Shown: positions 1-9,136 of the stretch, one piece after another
How positions within the stretch are numbered: position 1 is the first letter of the stretch
Layout of the letters: the number at the start of each line of letters is the position of its first letter
Assembly (NCBI RefSeq): GCF_000277795.1
Contig: NC_018149.1
Coordinates: forward strand, 341,160-405,159
From: Mycoplasma wenyonii str. Massachusetts
GTDB lineage: Bacteria > Bacillota_I > Bacilli_A > Mycoplasmatales > Mycoplasmoidaceae
Length of the DNA: 64,000 nt
Reading direction: 5' to 3'
Translations under genes and position numbers: made by a program
The notes under the pieces: generated by a model
What the model was told of the DNA's origin: nothing
Seen by the model: the letters and a program-made list of their open reading frames with translations, nothing else
Databases searched by the model: none

Positions 1-687
1 TCTACAACTCCCTCAGTTGATATCTATCTACTGGATGGTTCAGTAGATCAATCACTTGCTCTTTCAGAACTTGTATCTACTTGAAGTGCAGAGTTCTACT
101 ATCCAGATGCAATCTTTCAAACAGTTGTAAGTGAAGCCTCTTCCAGTAGATTAGCTAGACCACACACCAAGACTAAAGGGGAAGTCTCTGGTGGCGGTAA
201 GAAACCTTATAGACAAAAACATACTGGTAGAGCTAGACAAGGTTCTAGAAGAAATCCACAGTTTGTAGGTGGTGGTACCACCTTTGGACCTAGAAATAAT
301 GTCAACCACTACAAAAAGGTAAATAAAAGAGTTAAAGCTTTAGCTGTTAGATCTTGTTGAACAGATGCATTCAACAACAGTAAGGTAATAGCTATCTCAG
401 AAAAGAAATTAGAGAGCCATCCAGAAAATAAAACAAAGATTGTTTATTCATTTTTCTCCTCAGTAGGTACTTCTAAAAAGATAGAGAAATTTAAGTCTAA
501 AAAGTTATTGTTATTAGTTAAAGATAAAACAGAACAACTAGCTCTAGGAGCTAGAAATATTAATAACTTAGAGGTTGCAAGAGTCTCTGCTTTATCTATT
601 AGACAACTAATGAAAGCTGATCTAATAGCTTTTAGCAGTGATGGATTTCAATCTTTTAGAGAAAACTATCTCTCCAAATGGAGTTAA
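1..687 (+). CDS. rplD: 50S ribosomal protein L4 (5' end outside window)
   Basis: C-terminal part of L4, which binds 23S rRNA and lines the exit tunnel. The reading frame is open from base 1, so the start lies upstream. The basic loop with [17 protein letters not shown], then [17 protein letters not shown], is typical L4. Two UGA codons are read as Trp. It is the first gene seen of the S10 operon, and its stop overlaps the rplW start by 10 bases, suggesting translational coupling. About 228 codons are visible. Confidence 0.95.
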
Positions 688-1250
688 TAGACGTAATAAG
701 AGAACCCTATCTAAATAAGAAGAGAGGTTCTCCCTCTACTAATAAGTTTGTTTTGACTTTCTTAGTAGATAGAAAGGCTAATAAGGTAATGATTAAGAAA
801 GCCTTTCAATCTTTCTTTGGAGTAAAAGCTTTAGCAGTTAATACCTTAGTAAAGAAGCCTAAGCCTGCAAGAATGACTCAAAAGAGTAGAAAGAACTTTA
901 CTAAAGCTAAGAAGATAGCTTATGTATCACTCTTAAGAGAGGACTTCTTGAATCTAAAGAGATCACTAGAGGGAGATACAGAATTACTAGAAAAAGAACT
1001 GGAGGAGGCTATGAAGGAAGCTGAAGCTCAATCTTCAGAACCTAAGAGTGTTGATGTTCAAGAAGAAATTAAAGAAGTAGTGGAAGAATCTGTTGAAGAA
1101 GTTAAGACTGAAGGGGAAACTGAAACAATAGTAGAAGAAGAAATCAAGGTAGAGGACAAAGAAGAAACTGTTGTTGAGGAAATCAAAGAAGAAAAGATTG
1201 AAGAAGAACAACCAGTAGTTGAAGAGAAGGCAGAAGAGCCTAAAGAATAA
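678..1250 (+). CDS. rplW: 50S ribosomal protein L23 with long acidic tail
   Basis: L23 binds 23S rRNA at the tunnel exit and is a docking site for trigger factor and SRP. Residues 1-95 look like the L23 domain (KFVLTFLVDRKANKVMIKKA, then FFGVKALAVNTL). Residues about 100-190 form a Glu/Val/Lys-rich tail absent from ordinary L23 (about 100 aa), so the protein is nearly twice the usual length. Acidic tails on ribosomal proteins recur in mycoplasmas; the role here is unknown. Confidence 0.93.
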   Translation: MELIDVIREPYLNKKRGSPSTNKFVLTFLVDRKANKVMIKKAFQSFFGVKALAVNTLVKKPKPARMTQKSRKNFTKAKKIAYVSLLREDFLNLKRSLEGDTELLEKELEEAMKEAEAQSSEPKSVDVQEEIKEVVEESVEEVKTEGETETIVEEEIKVEDKEETVVEEIKEEKIEEEQPVVEEKAEEPKE

Positions 1251-1269
1251 TTCTTAAACTAACTAAGAA

Positions 1270-1710
1270 ATGATTAAGAAAATAGTTTCTTCTTTACTGC
1301 TTGGAGGCTCTATTGGTTCTGGTCCCTATTTAATTGCAACTCAATTACCTGCGCCAGCTCTTGTTAAAGAAAAGAACGAAACAATAGGTTTTGGAGAGAC
1401 TTGCTTACTAAGTCAAGAGACCTGTGACTTTATGAATGTAAAGGAATTTAAGCAAGATGAAGAGTCAGATGGAGAGGAACCGAAAGAAACCAAATATGTT
1501 AAAGGGCAGGTGCTTGAAAGACTAAAACAACAATGAAAAGAATTTTTAAAGAAGAAAGATAACGACTACTGTGGATTTGGTTTCTTTGAGCCAGCATTTG
1601 AAGCGAACGCAGAAAGTGTGTCATCTGATAGTCAAGGTCGAGTAAATATAAACAATCTAGAAAACTGCTACAAACACTTAGTTGAGGCATTAAAAAAGGA
1701 AGCAAAATAA
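1270..1710 (+). CDS. Small secreted-type hypothetical protein inside the S10 operon
   Basis: A 146-aa protein I do not recognise, lying between rplW and rplB, which are normally adjacent. The N-terminus has Lys-Lys and a hydrophobic, glycine-rich segment (residues 2-27), resembling the signal peptides of the surface paralogues further along the window. Cys residues follow ([13 protein letters not shown]). One UGA (1534-1536) is read as Trp; without it the frame would stop at 88 aa. Spacing to its neighbours (19 and 4 bases) implies co-transcription with ribosomal genes. No function is assigned. Confidence 0.75.
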
Positions 1711-1714
1711 TAAA

Positions 1715-2566
1715 ATGCCCATCAAGCAAACAATTCCAAGAAGCTCAGGAAAAAGAGTTATCTTAACTATTGACTACAACAAGTGTTTAACTCCAAACTA
1801 TAAGCCATATAAACCTTTATTAACTCCACTAAAGAAACATGGAGGAAGAAATAATACAGGAAAGATTACTGTAAGACACAGAGGGGGAGAGAACAAAAGA
1901 AAGTACAGAATCATAGATCTAAAGAGAGATAAGTTAGATATATTAGGTAGAGTAGCTACAGTTGAGTATGATCCCAATAGAACTTGCTTTATCTCTTTAG
2001 TTCACTATGCAGATGGAGAAAAGAGATATATATTAGCTCCAGAAGGTATTAAAGAAGGGGATAGAGTTCTATCTAGCAATAGTAGAACTAGCTTAAAGAT
2101 AGGAGACTCTATGCCTATAGGTATAATCCCTGAAGGTATGATGGTACACAATGTAGAGATAAAACCCGGAGAAGGGGGTAAGATGGTTAGATCTGCAGGA
2201 GCTCAAGCTCAAATACTAGGAAAAGACTTAACTGGTAAATATACCATTATTAAGTTACCTTCTAAGGAAATAAGAAAGGTTATTAATGAAGCAAGAGCTA
2301 CTCTTGGACAACTCTCAGCTATTGATCACAACTTAGTAAGACTAGGAAAAGCAGGTTCTAATAGAAAGCTAGGAGTTAGACCGACTGTTAGAGGTGTAGC
2401 AATGAACCCTAATGATCACATACATGGGGGAGGAGAAGGAAGATGTTCTATTGGTAGAGATGCTCCTAGAACTCCTTGGGGAAAGAGACACTTAGGAGTT
2501 AAGACTAGATCAAAAAAGAGATACTCTAATAGATTTATTGTTCAGTCTAGAAATGCTAAGAAATAA
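1715..2566 (+). CDS. rplB: 50S ribosomal protein L2
   Basis: L2, 283 aa, usual length about 275. It binds 23S rRNA near the peptidyl-transferase centre. Clear family blocks: [19 protein letters not shown] near residue 45, and the C-terminal [17 protein letters not shown] block, which contains the conserved His of the L2 C-terminal domain. It contains no internal UGA. The stop TAA overlaps the rpsS start ATG by one base. Confidence 0.98.
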   Translation: MPIKQTIPRSSGKRVILTIDYNKCLTPNYKPYKPLLTPLKKHGGRNNTGKITVRHRGGENKRKYRIIDLKRDKLDILGRVATVEYDPNRTCFISLVHYADGEKRYILAPEGIKEGDRVLSSNSRTSLKIGDSMPIGIIPEGMMVHNVEIKPGEGGKMVRSAGAQAQILGKDLTGKYTIIKLPSKEIRKVINEARATLGQLSAIDHNLVRLGKAGSNRKLGVRPTVRGVAMNPNDHIHGGGEGRCSIGRDAPRTPWGKRHLGVKTRSKKRYSNRFIVQSRNAKK

Positions 2567-2838
2567 TGAGTAGAAGCTCTAAGAAAGGGTTATATGTTTC
2601 TCCTAGCTTACTTAAGAAAGCTATTAAGATGCAACAACAAGAAAAAAAGAAAGCAATTAAGACTTGATCAAGAAATAGTGCTATCTATCCAGAGTTTCTA
2701 TCTCTTACTTTCTTAGTTCACAATGGTAGAAACTTTGTACCAGTTCAATGCAATGAATATATGTTGGGACATAAATTAGGAGAGTTTGCGCCCACTAGAG
2801 TCTTTAAACAACACACTCTAGCTAAGACTAAGAAATAG
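2566..2838 (+). CDS. rpsS: 30S ribosomal protein S19
   Basis: S19, 90 aa, of the 30S head; with S13 it contacts the A-site region. Family signature residues: a [11 protein letters not shown]-type block near the C-terminus and the [11 protein letters not shown] segment. One UGA is read as Trp. Start ATG at 2566 overlaps the rplB stop (TAATG). Confidence 0.96.
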
Positions 2839-2840
2839 TT

Positions 2841-3305
2841 ATGCAACAACAAGTAAAAGTCAGACATAGAAATCTAAGAGTTTCTCCTTCTAAGGCAATA
2901 CATGTTTGCAGACTAATACATAGAAAACCTTTAGCAGAAGCCTATAAGATACTTCACTCTATAGATAAGCAAAAGGTTACAAAGATGCTATTTAAGTTAT
3001 TACTAGAAGCTGCTGCTAATGCAGTTAATAACTTTGCTATGAGTGGAGATAGTCTTAGAGTAGAAGAATGTACTGCCACTAAAGGTACTATGTTAAAGAG
3101 AACCTTTTATAGAGCAAAGGGAAGAACAGACTTAAGAGTTCGAAGACTAACTAATCTCTCTGTAACCTTAGTAGAAGAAACTAAAGGAAAGAGTAAGACT
3201 CCTAAGAAGGATAAAGTCTCTTCAGCTAAAGTAAAAGAGGGAGCTGAATTAAGTACTAAAAAGATAGAAGAGTATATGAAGGAAGAAGAAAAAGGAGGTA
3301 TTTAG
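2841..3305 (+). CDS. rplV: 50S ribosomal protein L22
   Basis: L22, 154 aa, reaching from the surface into the exit tunnel. The core (about residues 5-110) has the family pattern, with NLRVSPSKA near the start and AKGRTDLRVRR near residue 95. The remaining 40 or so residues are a Lys/Glu-rich extension beyond the usual 110-115 aa. It lies 2 bases after rpsS and 2 before rpsC. Confidence 0.96.
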   Translation: MQQQVKVRHRNLRVSPSKAIHVCRLIHRKPLAEAYKILHSIDKQKVTKMLFKLLLEAAANAVNNFAMSGDSLRVEECTATKGTMLKRTFYRAKGRTDLRVRRLTNLSVTLVEETKGKSKTPKKDKVSSAKVKEGAELSTKKIEEYMKEEEKGGI

Positions 3306-3307
3306 CT

Positions 3308-4033
3308 ATGGGTCAAAAGTGTAATCCAAACTCAGTAAGACTAGGTTTCAATAAGAACTGAAACTCTAGATGAAATGCTCCAGATAAAAAGAGTGCAGCT
3401 AAGTGAATACTAGAAGATGAAAAGATAAGGAAGTTCATAGAAAAAGAATGCAGAGATGGAGTACTAGCTCAAGTAGAGATAGATAGATTTATAGATCCAA
3501 ATGGAGTTTGAACTATAAGAGTCACAGCTCACTTAATAGAAATAGGACTCTATAACCTACCAGAAGAAAAGGAAAGACTAGAGAGATTACTGAGAAAACT
3601 AACTTATAGAAAGTGAGAGATCATACTAGAGTTCTTAGAGTTAAAGAATCCCGGAGTTAGTGCAATAGTTATTGCGAATGAAGTAGTTGAACAACTAGAA
3701 GACAGAGCTCCTATTAGATTAACTATGAAGAGAACTATTAAGAAAGCTATGTTCTCTGGGGCTAGAGGTATCAGAATTAAAATCTCTGGGAGAATTAATG
3801 GGGCTGATATGGCTAGATCTGAGAGTTGTACAGAGGGAGAAATACCTTGTTCTACTCTAAGAGCTAATATAGAGTACTACTATAAGATAGCTAGAACTAC
3901 TTACGGAGTACTAGGAGTTAAGGTATGAATTAATAGAGGGCTATACTTCGGAAATTACTTTACTCCTATGCCAGAAAAAGTAAGAGTATATAGAGATGAA
4001 ACTGGTAGATATCTAATTTCTCAGGGAAATTAA
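3308..4033 (+). CDS. rpsC: 30S ribosomal protein S3
   Basis: S3, 241 aa, at the mRNA entry channel. The start MGQKCNPNSVRLG is the standard S3 N-terminus, the RGIRIKISGRINGADMARSE block is diagnostic, and the C-terminus carries TYGVLGVKVW. Several UGA codons are read as Trp (for example NWNSRWNAPD near residue 18). Normal length. Confidence 0.97.
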
Positions 4034-4034
4034 G

Positions 4035-4259
4035 ATGTTTAGCTCAGATGATGGTTATAGATTGATTCAGAAAGGGGATAAGGAACACTCTCAACTAAGA
4101 AGAGCAATAAAGGATAGATTAGAAGAGTATGGTTGGAGTTTCACTCTTGAAGAAGTAGAGGCTATGATGGAAGGGAGAGAGTACTGACCTGCAGGAACTA
4201 CAGATGTTGTAGATGACTTGTTTGAAGAAATTAATGCTGGAAAATATAAACTAACTTAG
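4035..4259 (+). CDS. Unrecognised 74-aa protein inserted between rpsC and rplP
   Basis: A small acidic protein in a position where rpsC and rplP are normally adjacent. It starts one base after the rpsC stop and ends 12 bases before rplP, so it is almost certainly co-transcribed. One UGA (in GREYWPAG) is read as Trp. The predicted protein has a charged helical N-terminal half (RRAIKDRLEEYGWSFTLEE) and no signal peptide or membrane segment, so it is likely cytosolic. I recognise no family and assign no function. Confidence 0.6.
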
Positions 4260-4271
4260 ATTGTCTAGACT

Positions 4272-4685
4272 ATGCACCCAAAGAAAACTAAGTGGAGAAA
4301 GCCACATAAAGTAAGCTACGAAGGAAAAGCTAAGGGAAATAAATATCTTTCATTTGGTTCTGCTGGATTAAGAGCCCTAGAAGGAGCTTGAATCACTGAA
4401 AGACAATTAGAGGCTGCTAGAATTGCTATCTCCAAGAGACTTGGTAAGACCGGCAAAATGTGAATTAGAGTCTTTCCACATCTTTCTTTAACTAAAAAAC
4501 CTCTAGAAGTTCGGATGGGTTCAGGAAAGGGAGCTCCAGATCACTATGTAGCTACAGTTAAGATAGGAACTATCTTATTTGAGGTAGAGGGATTAGATAG
4601 AGAGACAGTTTCCAGTACCTTTTATAAGGCGGGAGCTAAGCTTCCTATAAAAACAGAGGTTATATTCAAGGAACTTCCTAGATAA
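4272..4685 (+). CDS. rplP: 50S ribosomal protein L16
   Basis: L16, 137 aa, contacting A-site tRNA. Family motifs: the N-terminus HPKKTKWRKPH, the WIRVFPHLSLTKKP block, and RMGSGKGAPDHYVATVK. Two UGA codons are read as Trp. Stop TAA overlaps the ATG of rpmC. Confidence 0.97.
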
Positions 4686-4951
4686 TGCTTACAGAACTAA
4701 GAGCTTTAGAAACTGAAAAGCTAAAGGAGATGCTATTTAAATTGAAAATTAAGTTAGTTGAGTATAGATTCCAACTATCTCAAGGAGCTCTTAGAAATAC
4801 CAGCTTAATAGGAATTACTAAGAGAACAATAGCTCAATTAATGACCATTCTTACAGAGAGAAAGGAACAATTCAGCAACAAAGACCTAGCTCACTATATT
4901 GCTATAGAGGAAGCTAAGGAGAAGGAGATGCTAAAGAATACCAATAAATAA
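4685..4951 (+). CDS. rpmC: 50S ribosomal protein L29
   Basis: L29, 88 aa, a helical protein at the tunnel exit next to L23. Typical helix-turn-helix with LKEMLFKLKIKLVEYRFQLSQG and a short C-terminal extension; the family is usually 60-70 aa. Its stop overlaps the rpsQ start by one base. Confidence 0.9.
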   Translation: MLTELRALETEKLKEMLFKLKIKLVEYRFQLSQGALRNTSLIGITKRTIAQLMTILTERKEQFSNKDLAHYIAIEEAKEKEMLKNTNK

Positions 4952-5217
4952 TGGATACAAAGAAGATAGTTAAAGGTAAGGTTTTAGTTGGTCAAGTAGT
5001 GGCCACTAGACCAAAAACAGCAGTGGTTAGAGTAAGAAGACTCTATAGAGTACCAAAATATGGAACTCTAAAGATTAGATATAAAAAGATGCATGTACAT
5101 GATGAACACAACTCTGTTAAGTTAGGAGAGACTGTGAGTATAGTTAGTTCTAGAGCCTATTCAGCCCTGAAGAGATGAGTTTTACTCTCAGATGTAGAGA
5201 TAAAGCTAGCTAAATAA
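4951..5217 (+). CDS. rpsQ: 30S ribosomal protein S17
   Basis: S17, 88 aa, an OB-fold 16S rRNA-binding protein. It shows [18 protein letters not shown], then [15 protein letters not shown]. The UGA at 5176-5178 is Trp; reading it as stop would remove the last 13 residues. Normal length. Confidence 0.96.
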
Positions 5218-5221
5218 GACT

Positions 5222-5590
5222 ATGATTCAAGCTCTATCTAGACTTAATGTAGCTGATAACACTGGAGCTAAAGAGGTTGGTGTTATCAAGGTATATGGAG
5301 GAAGTAGAAGAAGATATGCTGAGATAGGAGATGTTGTATTAGTTTCTGTTAAGAAACTATCTACATTCTCAGGAGTAAAGAAGGGAGATATGTTTAAGGC
5401 TTTAATAGTTAGAACTAAGTCAAAGCTTAGAAGAAAGTCAGGTGCAACTATCTCCTTTGATGAGAATGCATGTGTATTACTAAAGAATGATGGTTCTATT
5501 CTAGGTTCTAGAGTATTTGGTCCCCTAACTAGAGAGCTAAAGGAAAAGGGTTATAGCAAGTTAGTTTCTATTGCAGAGTTTGTACTCTAG
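5222..5590 (+). CDS. rplN: 50S ribosomal protein L14
   Basis: L14, 122 aa, exactly the family length, part of the intersubunit bridge region. The N-terminal block [11 protein letters not shown] and the C-terminal [22 protein letters not shown] are diagnostic. No UGA codon. Spc operon begins here. Confidence 0.98.
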   Translation: MIQALSRLNVADNTGAKEVGVIKVYGGSRRRYAEIGDVVLVSVKKLSTFSGVKKGDMFKALIVRTKSKLRRKSGATISFDENACVLLKNDGSILGSRVFGPLTRELKEKGYSKLVSIAEFVL

Positions 5591-5591
5591 T

Positions 5592-5891
5592 ATGAACAGA
5601 CTTAGAAAGGGAGATCAAGTAAGAGTTACTAGAGGTGCCTTGAAGGGTAAAGAGGGAAAGATAAAGGAGATACTACTTGGTAAAGAGAGAGCTTTAGTGG
5701 AAGGGGTAGGGAAATATCAATGTTATCAAAAGGGAAGAGGAATGGTCGAAAGAGAAAGAGAGATTCATCTTTCTAATCTTGCTTTAATAACAAACGATAA
5801 AAAGAAAGAGATATACAAAGTCTCTTTTGTTATCAAAGAGGGTAAGAAGGAAAGAGTGCCTAGAGAATCTACTAAGGAAGAAAAGAGTTAG
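5592..5891 (+). CDS. rplX: 50S ribosomal protein L24
   Basis: L24, 99 aa, an early assembly initiator. The KOW-type motif is visible (KGDQVRVTRGALKGKEGKI). I chose ATG 5592, one base after the rplN stop, over the in-frame TTG at 5571 inside rplN, because it gives the normal N-terminus. Confidence 0.94.
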   Translation: MNRLRKGDQVRVTRGALKGKEGKIKEILLGKERALVEGVGKYQCYQKGRGMVEREREIHLSNLALITNDKKKEIYKVSFVIKEGKKERVPRESTKEEKS

Positions 5892-5893
5892 AG

Positions 5894-6448
5894 ATGGGTA
5901 ATCTAAATTGACCTCTTAAAGAGAAATACCAAAAAGAGATAGTTGGGAACTTAATGAAGAAATTTGAGTTTAGCTCTCCTATGCAAGTACCCAGACTACA
6001 AAAGGTAGTTATTAATGTAGGTTGTGGAGATGGAGCTAAAGAGAAACAATTTATAGAGTCTTCTGCTAAGGAGTTAGAGTTAATTACTGCTCAGAAGCCT
6101 TTAATTACCTTTTCAAAAGCCTCTATTGCTGAATTTAAGTTAAGAGAGGGACAACCAATAGGACTTAAATTAACTCTTAGAAATGATAGAATGTGATCTT
6201 TTGTAGAGAAGTTATTTAAGGTTGCGCTACCTAGATCAAGAGACTTTAAGGGTATTAAGTTAAAGTCTGTGGATCACAAGGGAAATCTCAATATAGGTAT
6301 TAAGGAACAGATAATATTCACAGAACTAAACTATGATAAGGTTAAAAAGTTACGAGGGATGAATATTAGCTTAGTGTGCTCTTCAGGAAATAGAGAAGCT
6401 TCTATTGCTTTATTTACTGAGTTAGGTTGTCCTTTTGCTAAGAACTAA
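5894..6448 (+). CDS. rplE: 50S ribosomal protein L5
   Basis: L5, 184 aa, binding 5S rRNA in the central protuberance. Family blocks: [15 protein letters not shown], then [19 protein letters not shown]. Two UGA codons read as Trp, one at codon 6 and one after NDRM. Stop overlaps the rpsN ATG. Confidence 0.96.
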
Positions 6449-6633
6449 TGGCTAGAAAGGCATTAATACTTAAACAACAAAAGGTTCCTAAGTTTAGTAC
6501 TAGAGCCTACACTAGATGTGGTAGATGTGGAAGATCTAGAGCTGTATTTAGAGACTATATGCTTTGTAGACTATGTTTCAGAGAGCTAGCTAGTTGGGGT
6601 TATATTCCAGGAGTTATGAAAGCCTCATGGTAA
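6448..6633 (+). CDS. rpsN: 30S ribosomal protein S14, zinc-binding type
   Basis: 61-aa S14 of the short C+ type. Two Cys pairs that would bind zinc are visible: CGRCG near residue 24 and CRLC near residue 41. Length and motif match the Gram-positive/mollicute zinc form. It overlaps the rpsH start by 7 bases. Confidence 0.97.
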   Translation: MARKALILKQQKVPKFSTRAYTRCGRCGRSRAVFRDYMLCRLCFRELASWGYIPGVMKASW

Positions 6634-7019
6634 CTGATTTAGTAGCTGATGGTTTAAACCAACTTAAGTTAGGAGCGAGAGCTAAGAAAAAAGAAGTTAG
6701 TTTTTGATCCTCTAAGTTACTAGAAGAGATACTAAGAGTTATAGAAGCTGAGGGCTATATAAGAGGTTTTGTAACTAGTATTGAAAACAATAAGAGAAGA
6801 AGTACTGTCTTTCTGAAATACAAAGAGGGAATGTCTGCTTTTGCAGGTATTAAGAAGATAACAGTTCCTAGTAGAACAGTGAGCTCTTCTCATAAGAAAT
6901 TACCTATTCTTATGTCTGGACTAGGTACAGTTATTCTTACTACTCCTCAAGGGGTTATGGGAGAGAAAGAGGCAAGAGAAAAAGGATTAGGAGGAATTAT
7001 CTTAGCTTACATTTGATAG
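6627..7019 (+). CDS. rpsH: 30S ribosomal protein S8
   Basis: S8, 130 aa, a central-domain 16S rRNA binder. The start [13 protein letters not shown] at 6627 lies inside rpsN. The C-terminal block [16 protein letters not shown], then GGIILAYIW, fits S8; the last residue before TAG is a UGA-encoded Trp. The stop TAG is in the same frame as rplF, which matters for the rplF start. Confidence 0.95.
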
Positions 7020-7028
7020 TCTGGGACA

Positions 7029-7583
7029 ATTTCTCGAATAGGAAATAGAAAGCTGAATCTCCCCCCTGAGGTTAAGTTTGAGTGTACTGAAGAGGCTTTA
7101 GTTTTCTCAAAGGGAGATAAAACAAGAACTATTCCCTACGATCCACTAGTTGTAAAGGTAAAGTTAGAAGATTCCTGTCTAACCTTTGAAAGAGCTAATA
7201 GTTCTAAGTTTTCTAATATGATGCAGGGAACTTTGAATTCTCTTTCAGAAGGAGCAATTATAGGTTTAGTTAAGGGCTTTCAAAAGAAATTAATTATTGA
7301 TGGAGCTGGATATAAAGCTACTAGAAAAGATCAAACCTTAACACTAGCATTAGGTTACTCTAAGGAGATTCACCTAAGAATACCTGAAGATATAGAGATG
7401 GAATTAAGTTCTAGTGGTAAAGATATAACTCTTAAGTCTCACAATAAGGAAGTATTGGGAGAGTTTGCGGCTTTAATAAAAAAACAAAGACCAGTAGAAC
7501 CTTATAAATTAAAGGGAATTAGAATAGAAGGAGATATAGTAGTGAGAAAGGCAGGTAAAAGTGCTGAGAAGTCTAAGAAATAG
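7029..7583 (+). CDS. rplF: 50S ribosomal protein L6, apparent AUU start
   Basis: L6, 184 aa, near the factor-binding site. The N-terminus SRIGNRKLNLPPEVKFE is the canonical L6 start, preceded by codon ATT at 7029. The frame is closed by the rpsH TAG at 7017-7019, and only TCT, GGG and ACA lie between, so no AUG, GUG or UUG is available; the first internal ATG (7218) would remove the conserved N-terminal domain. C-terminal L6 block: KKQRPVEPYKLKGIRIEG. No clear Shine-Dalgarno sequence. Confidence 0.93.
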   Translation: MSRIGNRKLNLPPEVKFECTEEALVFSKGDKTRTIPYDPLVVKVKLEDSCLTFERANSSKFSNMMQGTLNSLSEGAIIGLVKGFQKKLIIDGAGYKATRKDQTLTLALGYSKEIHLRIPEDIEMELSSSGKDITLKSHNKEVLGEFAALIKKQRPVEPYKLKGIRIEGDIVVRKAGKSAEKSKK

Positions 7584-7591
7584 AATCCACC

Positions 7592-7948
7592 ATTTCTAGA
7601 GATAGTCTTTCAGAACTAAATAAGAGAAGGGCTCGAAGAGCCAAGCGAGTCTCTTCTAGGGCAAAGGATGGGAGAAAACACATTCTTAGAGTCAAGAAGA
7701 CTAACTTACATCTCTATCTATTAGTTAGAGATTGGGCTAGTGGTAGGATGTTATTCTCTTGTTCTTCTCTTCAACTAGGTATAAAGAAAGGAGGAGATGA
7801 AAACCTAACTAAGATTACTAACTCTCTGCTAAAGAGATTGAAAGAAGAGAATATCTCTTCTTTAAGTCTAGATAGGGGTTATCACTCTTACACTGGAACT
7901 TTAGCTAAAGTTAGAGAGAAGTTAATAGAAGGAGGAATACAAATCTAA
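7592..7948 (+). CDS. rplR: 50S ribosomal protein L18, apparent AUU start
   Basis: L18, 118 aa, 5S rRNA binder. The Arg-rich N-terminus NKRRARRAKRVSSRAKDGRK is conserved in the family but lies upstream of the first ATG (7748). The frame opens after TAA 7574-7576 and offers only ATA 7580 or ATT 7592 as start-like codons; ATT gives the better length. The preceding gene rplF also seems to use ATT, and both begin ATT-TCT. Confidence 0.9.
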   Translation: MSRDSLSELNKRRARRAKRVSSRAKDGRKHILRVKKTNLHLYLLVRDWASGRMLFSCSSLQLGIKKGGDENLTKITNSLLKRLKEENISSLSLDRGYHSYTGTLAKVREKLIEGGIQI

Positions 7949-7949
7949 T

Positions 7950-8615
7950 ATGAGTTATCCAACAGATGAAAAACCAGTAGGTTTTTATTACGAATATAGA
8001 AAGTTCAGTAAGAGTACAGAAACAAAACCTTCGGAGGAGCAGGCAAAGAAAAAAGAAGACAAGAAGTATAGCTCTTACTTAAATGAGTTCGAAGAGAAAT
8101 TAATTAAGGTAAAAAGAGTTTCAAAGACCACTAGAGGAGGAAGACAAAGTAGAGTTTGAGTGCTAGTAGCTGCAGGAAATAAAAGAGGCAAGGTTGGATT
8201 TGCTATAGGAAAGTCTAAGGAATATTCAGTTGCTTTTAGTAAAGCAGCTAGAAAGGCTATTAAGACTGCTGTGCAAGTACCTATGAATAGTAGAGGAACT
8301 ATCTACCATGAATTCTTAGGAAAACACAATGCCTCTAAGGTATTACTAAAACCAGCAAAGGAAGGTACTGGAATAATAGCAGGAGGTTCTATTAAAAAGC
8401 TATTGTTGTTAGCTGGTTACAAAGACCTATACTCTAAGAATCTAGGAGCTAATAATCCAATTAATATGTTGAGAGCTACTATGAATGCTTTACTCTCTCA
8501 AAGATCCCCTAGATTAGTAGCTAAGTTAAGAGATAAGACTTTTGAAGAATTATTCAGACTACCTCCTAAGGTACTTGAGGAGTTTGCAGAAGGAGAAGAA
8601 CTAGTAGCTCAATAA
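7950..8615 (+). CDS. rpsE: 30S ribosomal protein S5
   Basis: S5, 221 aa, at the mRNA entry and decoding fidelity region. The first 45 or so residues are a hydrophilic extension; the S5 core begins at EEKLIKVKRVSKTTRGGRQ and continues through a UGA-encoded Trp (8157-8159) to VAAGNKRGKVGFAIGKSKE. Family length is about 165, so the N-terminal extension explains the excess. Confidence 0.96.
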
Positions 8616-8616
8616 G

Positions 8617-9087
8617 ATGGAACTCTCTAATCTTCACTACACTCCAGGCTCTAGAGGTCAAAGAAGAAAAAGAGTAGGGAGAGGTTTTGGAAGCGGGATT
8701 GGAGGAAGATCTACTAGGGGAACAAAGGGTCAAAATGCAAGAAAGTCAGGTACTGTTAGATTAGGTTTTGAAGGAGGTCAAATGCCTCTCTTCAGAAAGA
8801 TAGGTAAATATGGTTTCAATCACAGAGCTTTTAGAGAAGAGGTAAAGACTATCTCTCTTAAGAGATTTGAATTTTTCCCTGAGACAAAAGAGTTTGACTT
8901 TGTGCAGATGAGAAAGTTAAGACTGCTTAAGGCTAGAGACACAAATGTAAAGATAATTGGAAATAGTTGCTCTCTTACAGGTATAAAGATCTCTGCACAC
9001 TCTTTTTCTAAGGGAGTTATAGAGTGAGCTAATCAAAGTGGAAGTACCTTAATTACCTTAGAGAAAGGTCAATTAGTAGAGTGCTAA
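8617..9087 (+). CDS. rplO: 50S ribosomal protein L15
   Basis: L15, 156 aa. Family signature RKRVGRGFGSGIGGRSTRG and GFEGGQMPLFRKIGKYGF. The UGA at 9025-9027 is Trp; reading past it adds 19 residues that complete the normal C-terminus. One base separates it from rpsE. It is followed by secY, as in most bacteria. Confidence 0.96.
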
Positions 9088-9103
9088 TTTAAAACACTCT
9101 TTA

Positions 9104-9136
9104 GGAATGGGGCTTTTCCCGGCCCATTCCTTTTTT
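9104..9136 (+). terminator. Intrinsic-terminator-like hairpin across the secY start
   Basis: GGAATGGG (9104-9111) pairs perfectly with CCCATTCC (9123-9130), 11-base loop, followed directly by six T. The secY ATG at 9107 lies inside the left arm. It could terminate part of the ribosomal transcript, or hide the secY start codon. Confidence 0.6.

Noticed and set aside
5571-5591. TTG 5571 as the rplX start
   Set aside because: Would add seven residues inside rplN; ATG 5592 gives the normal L24 N-terminus.
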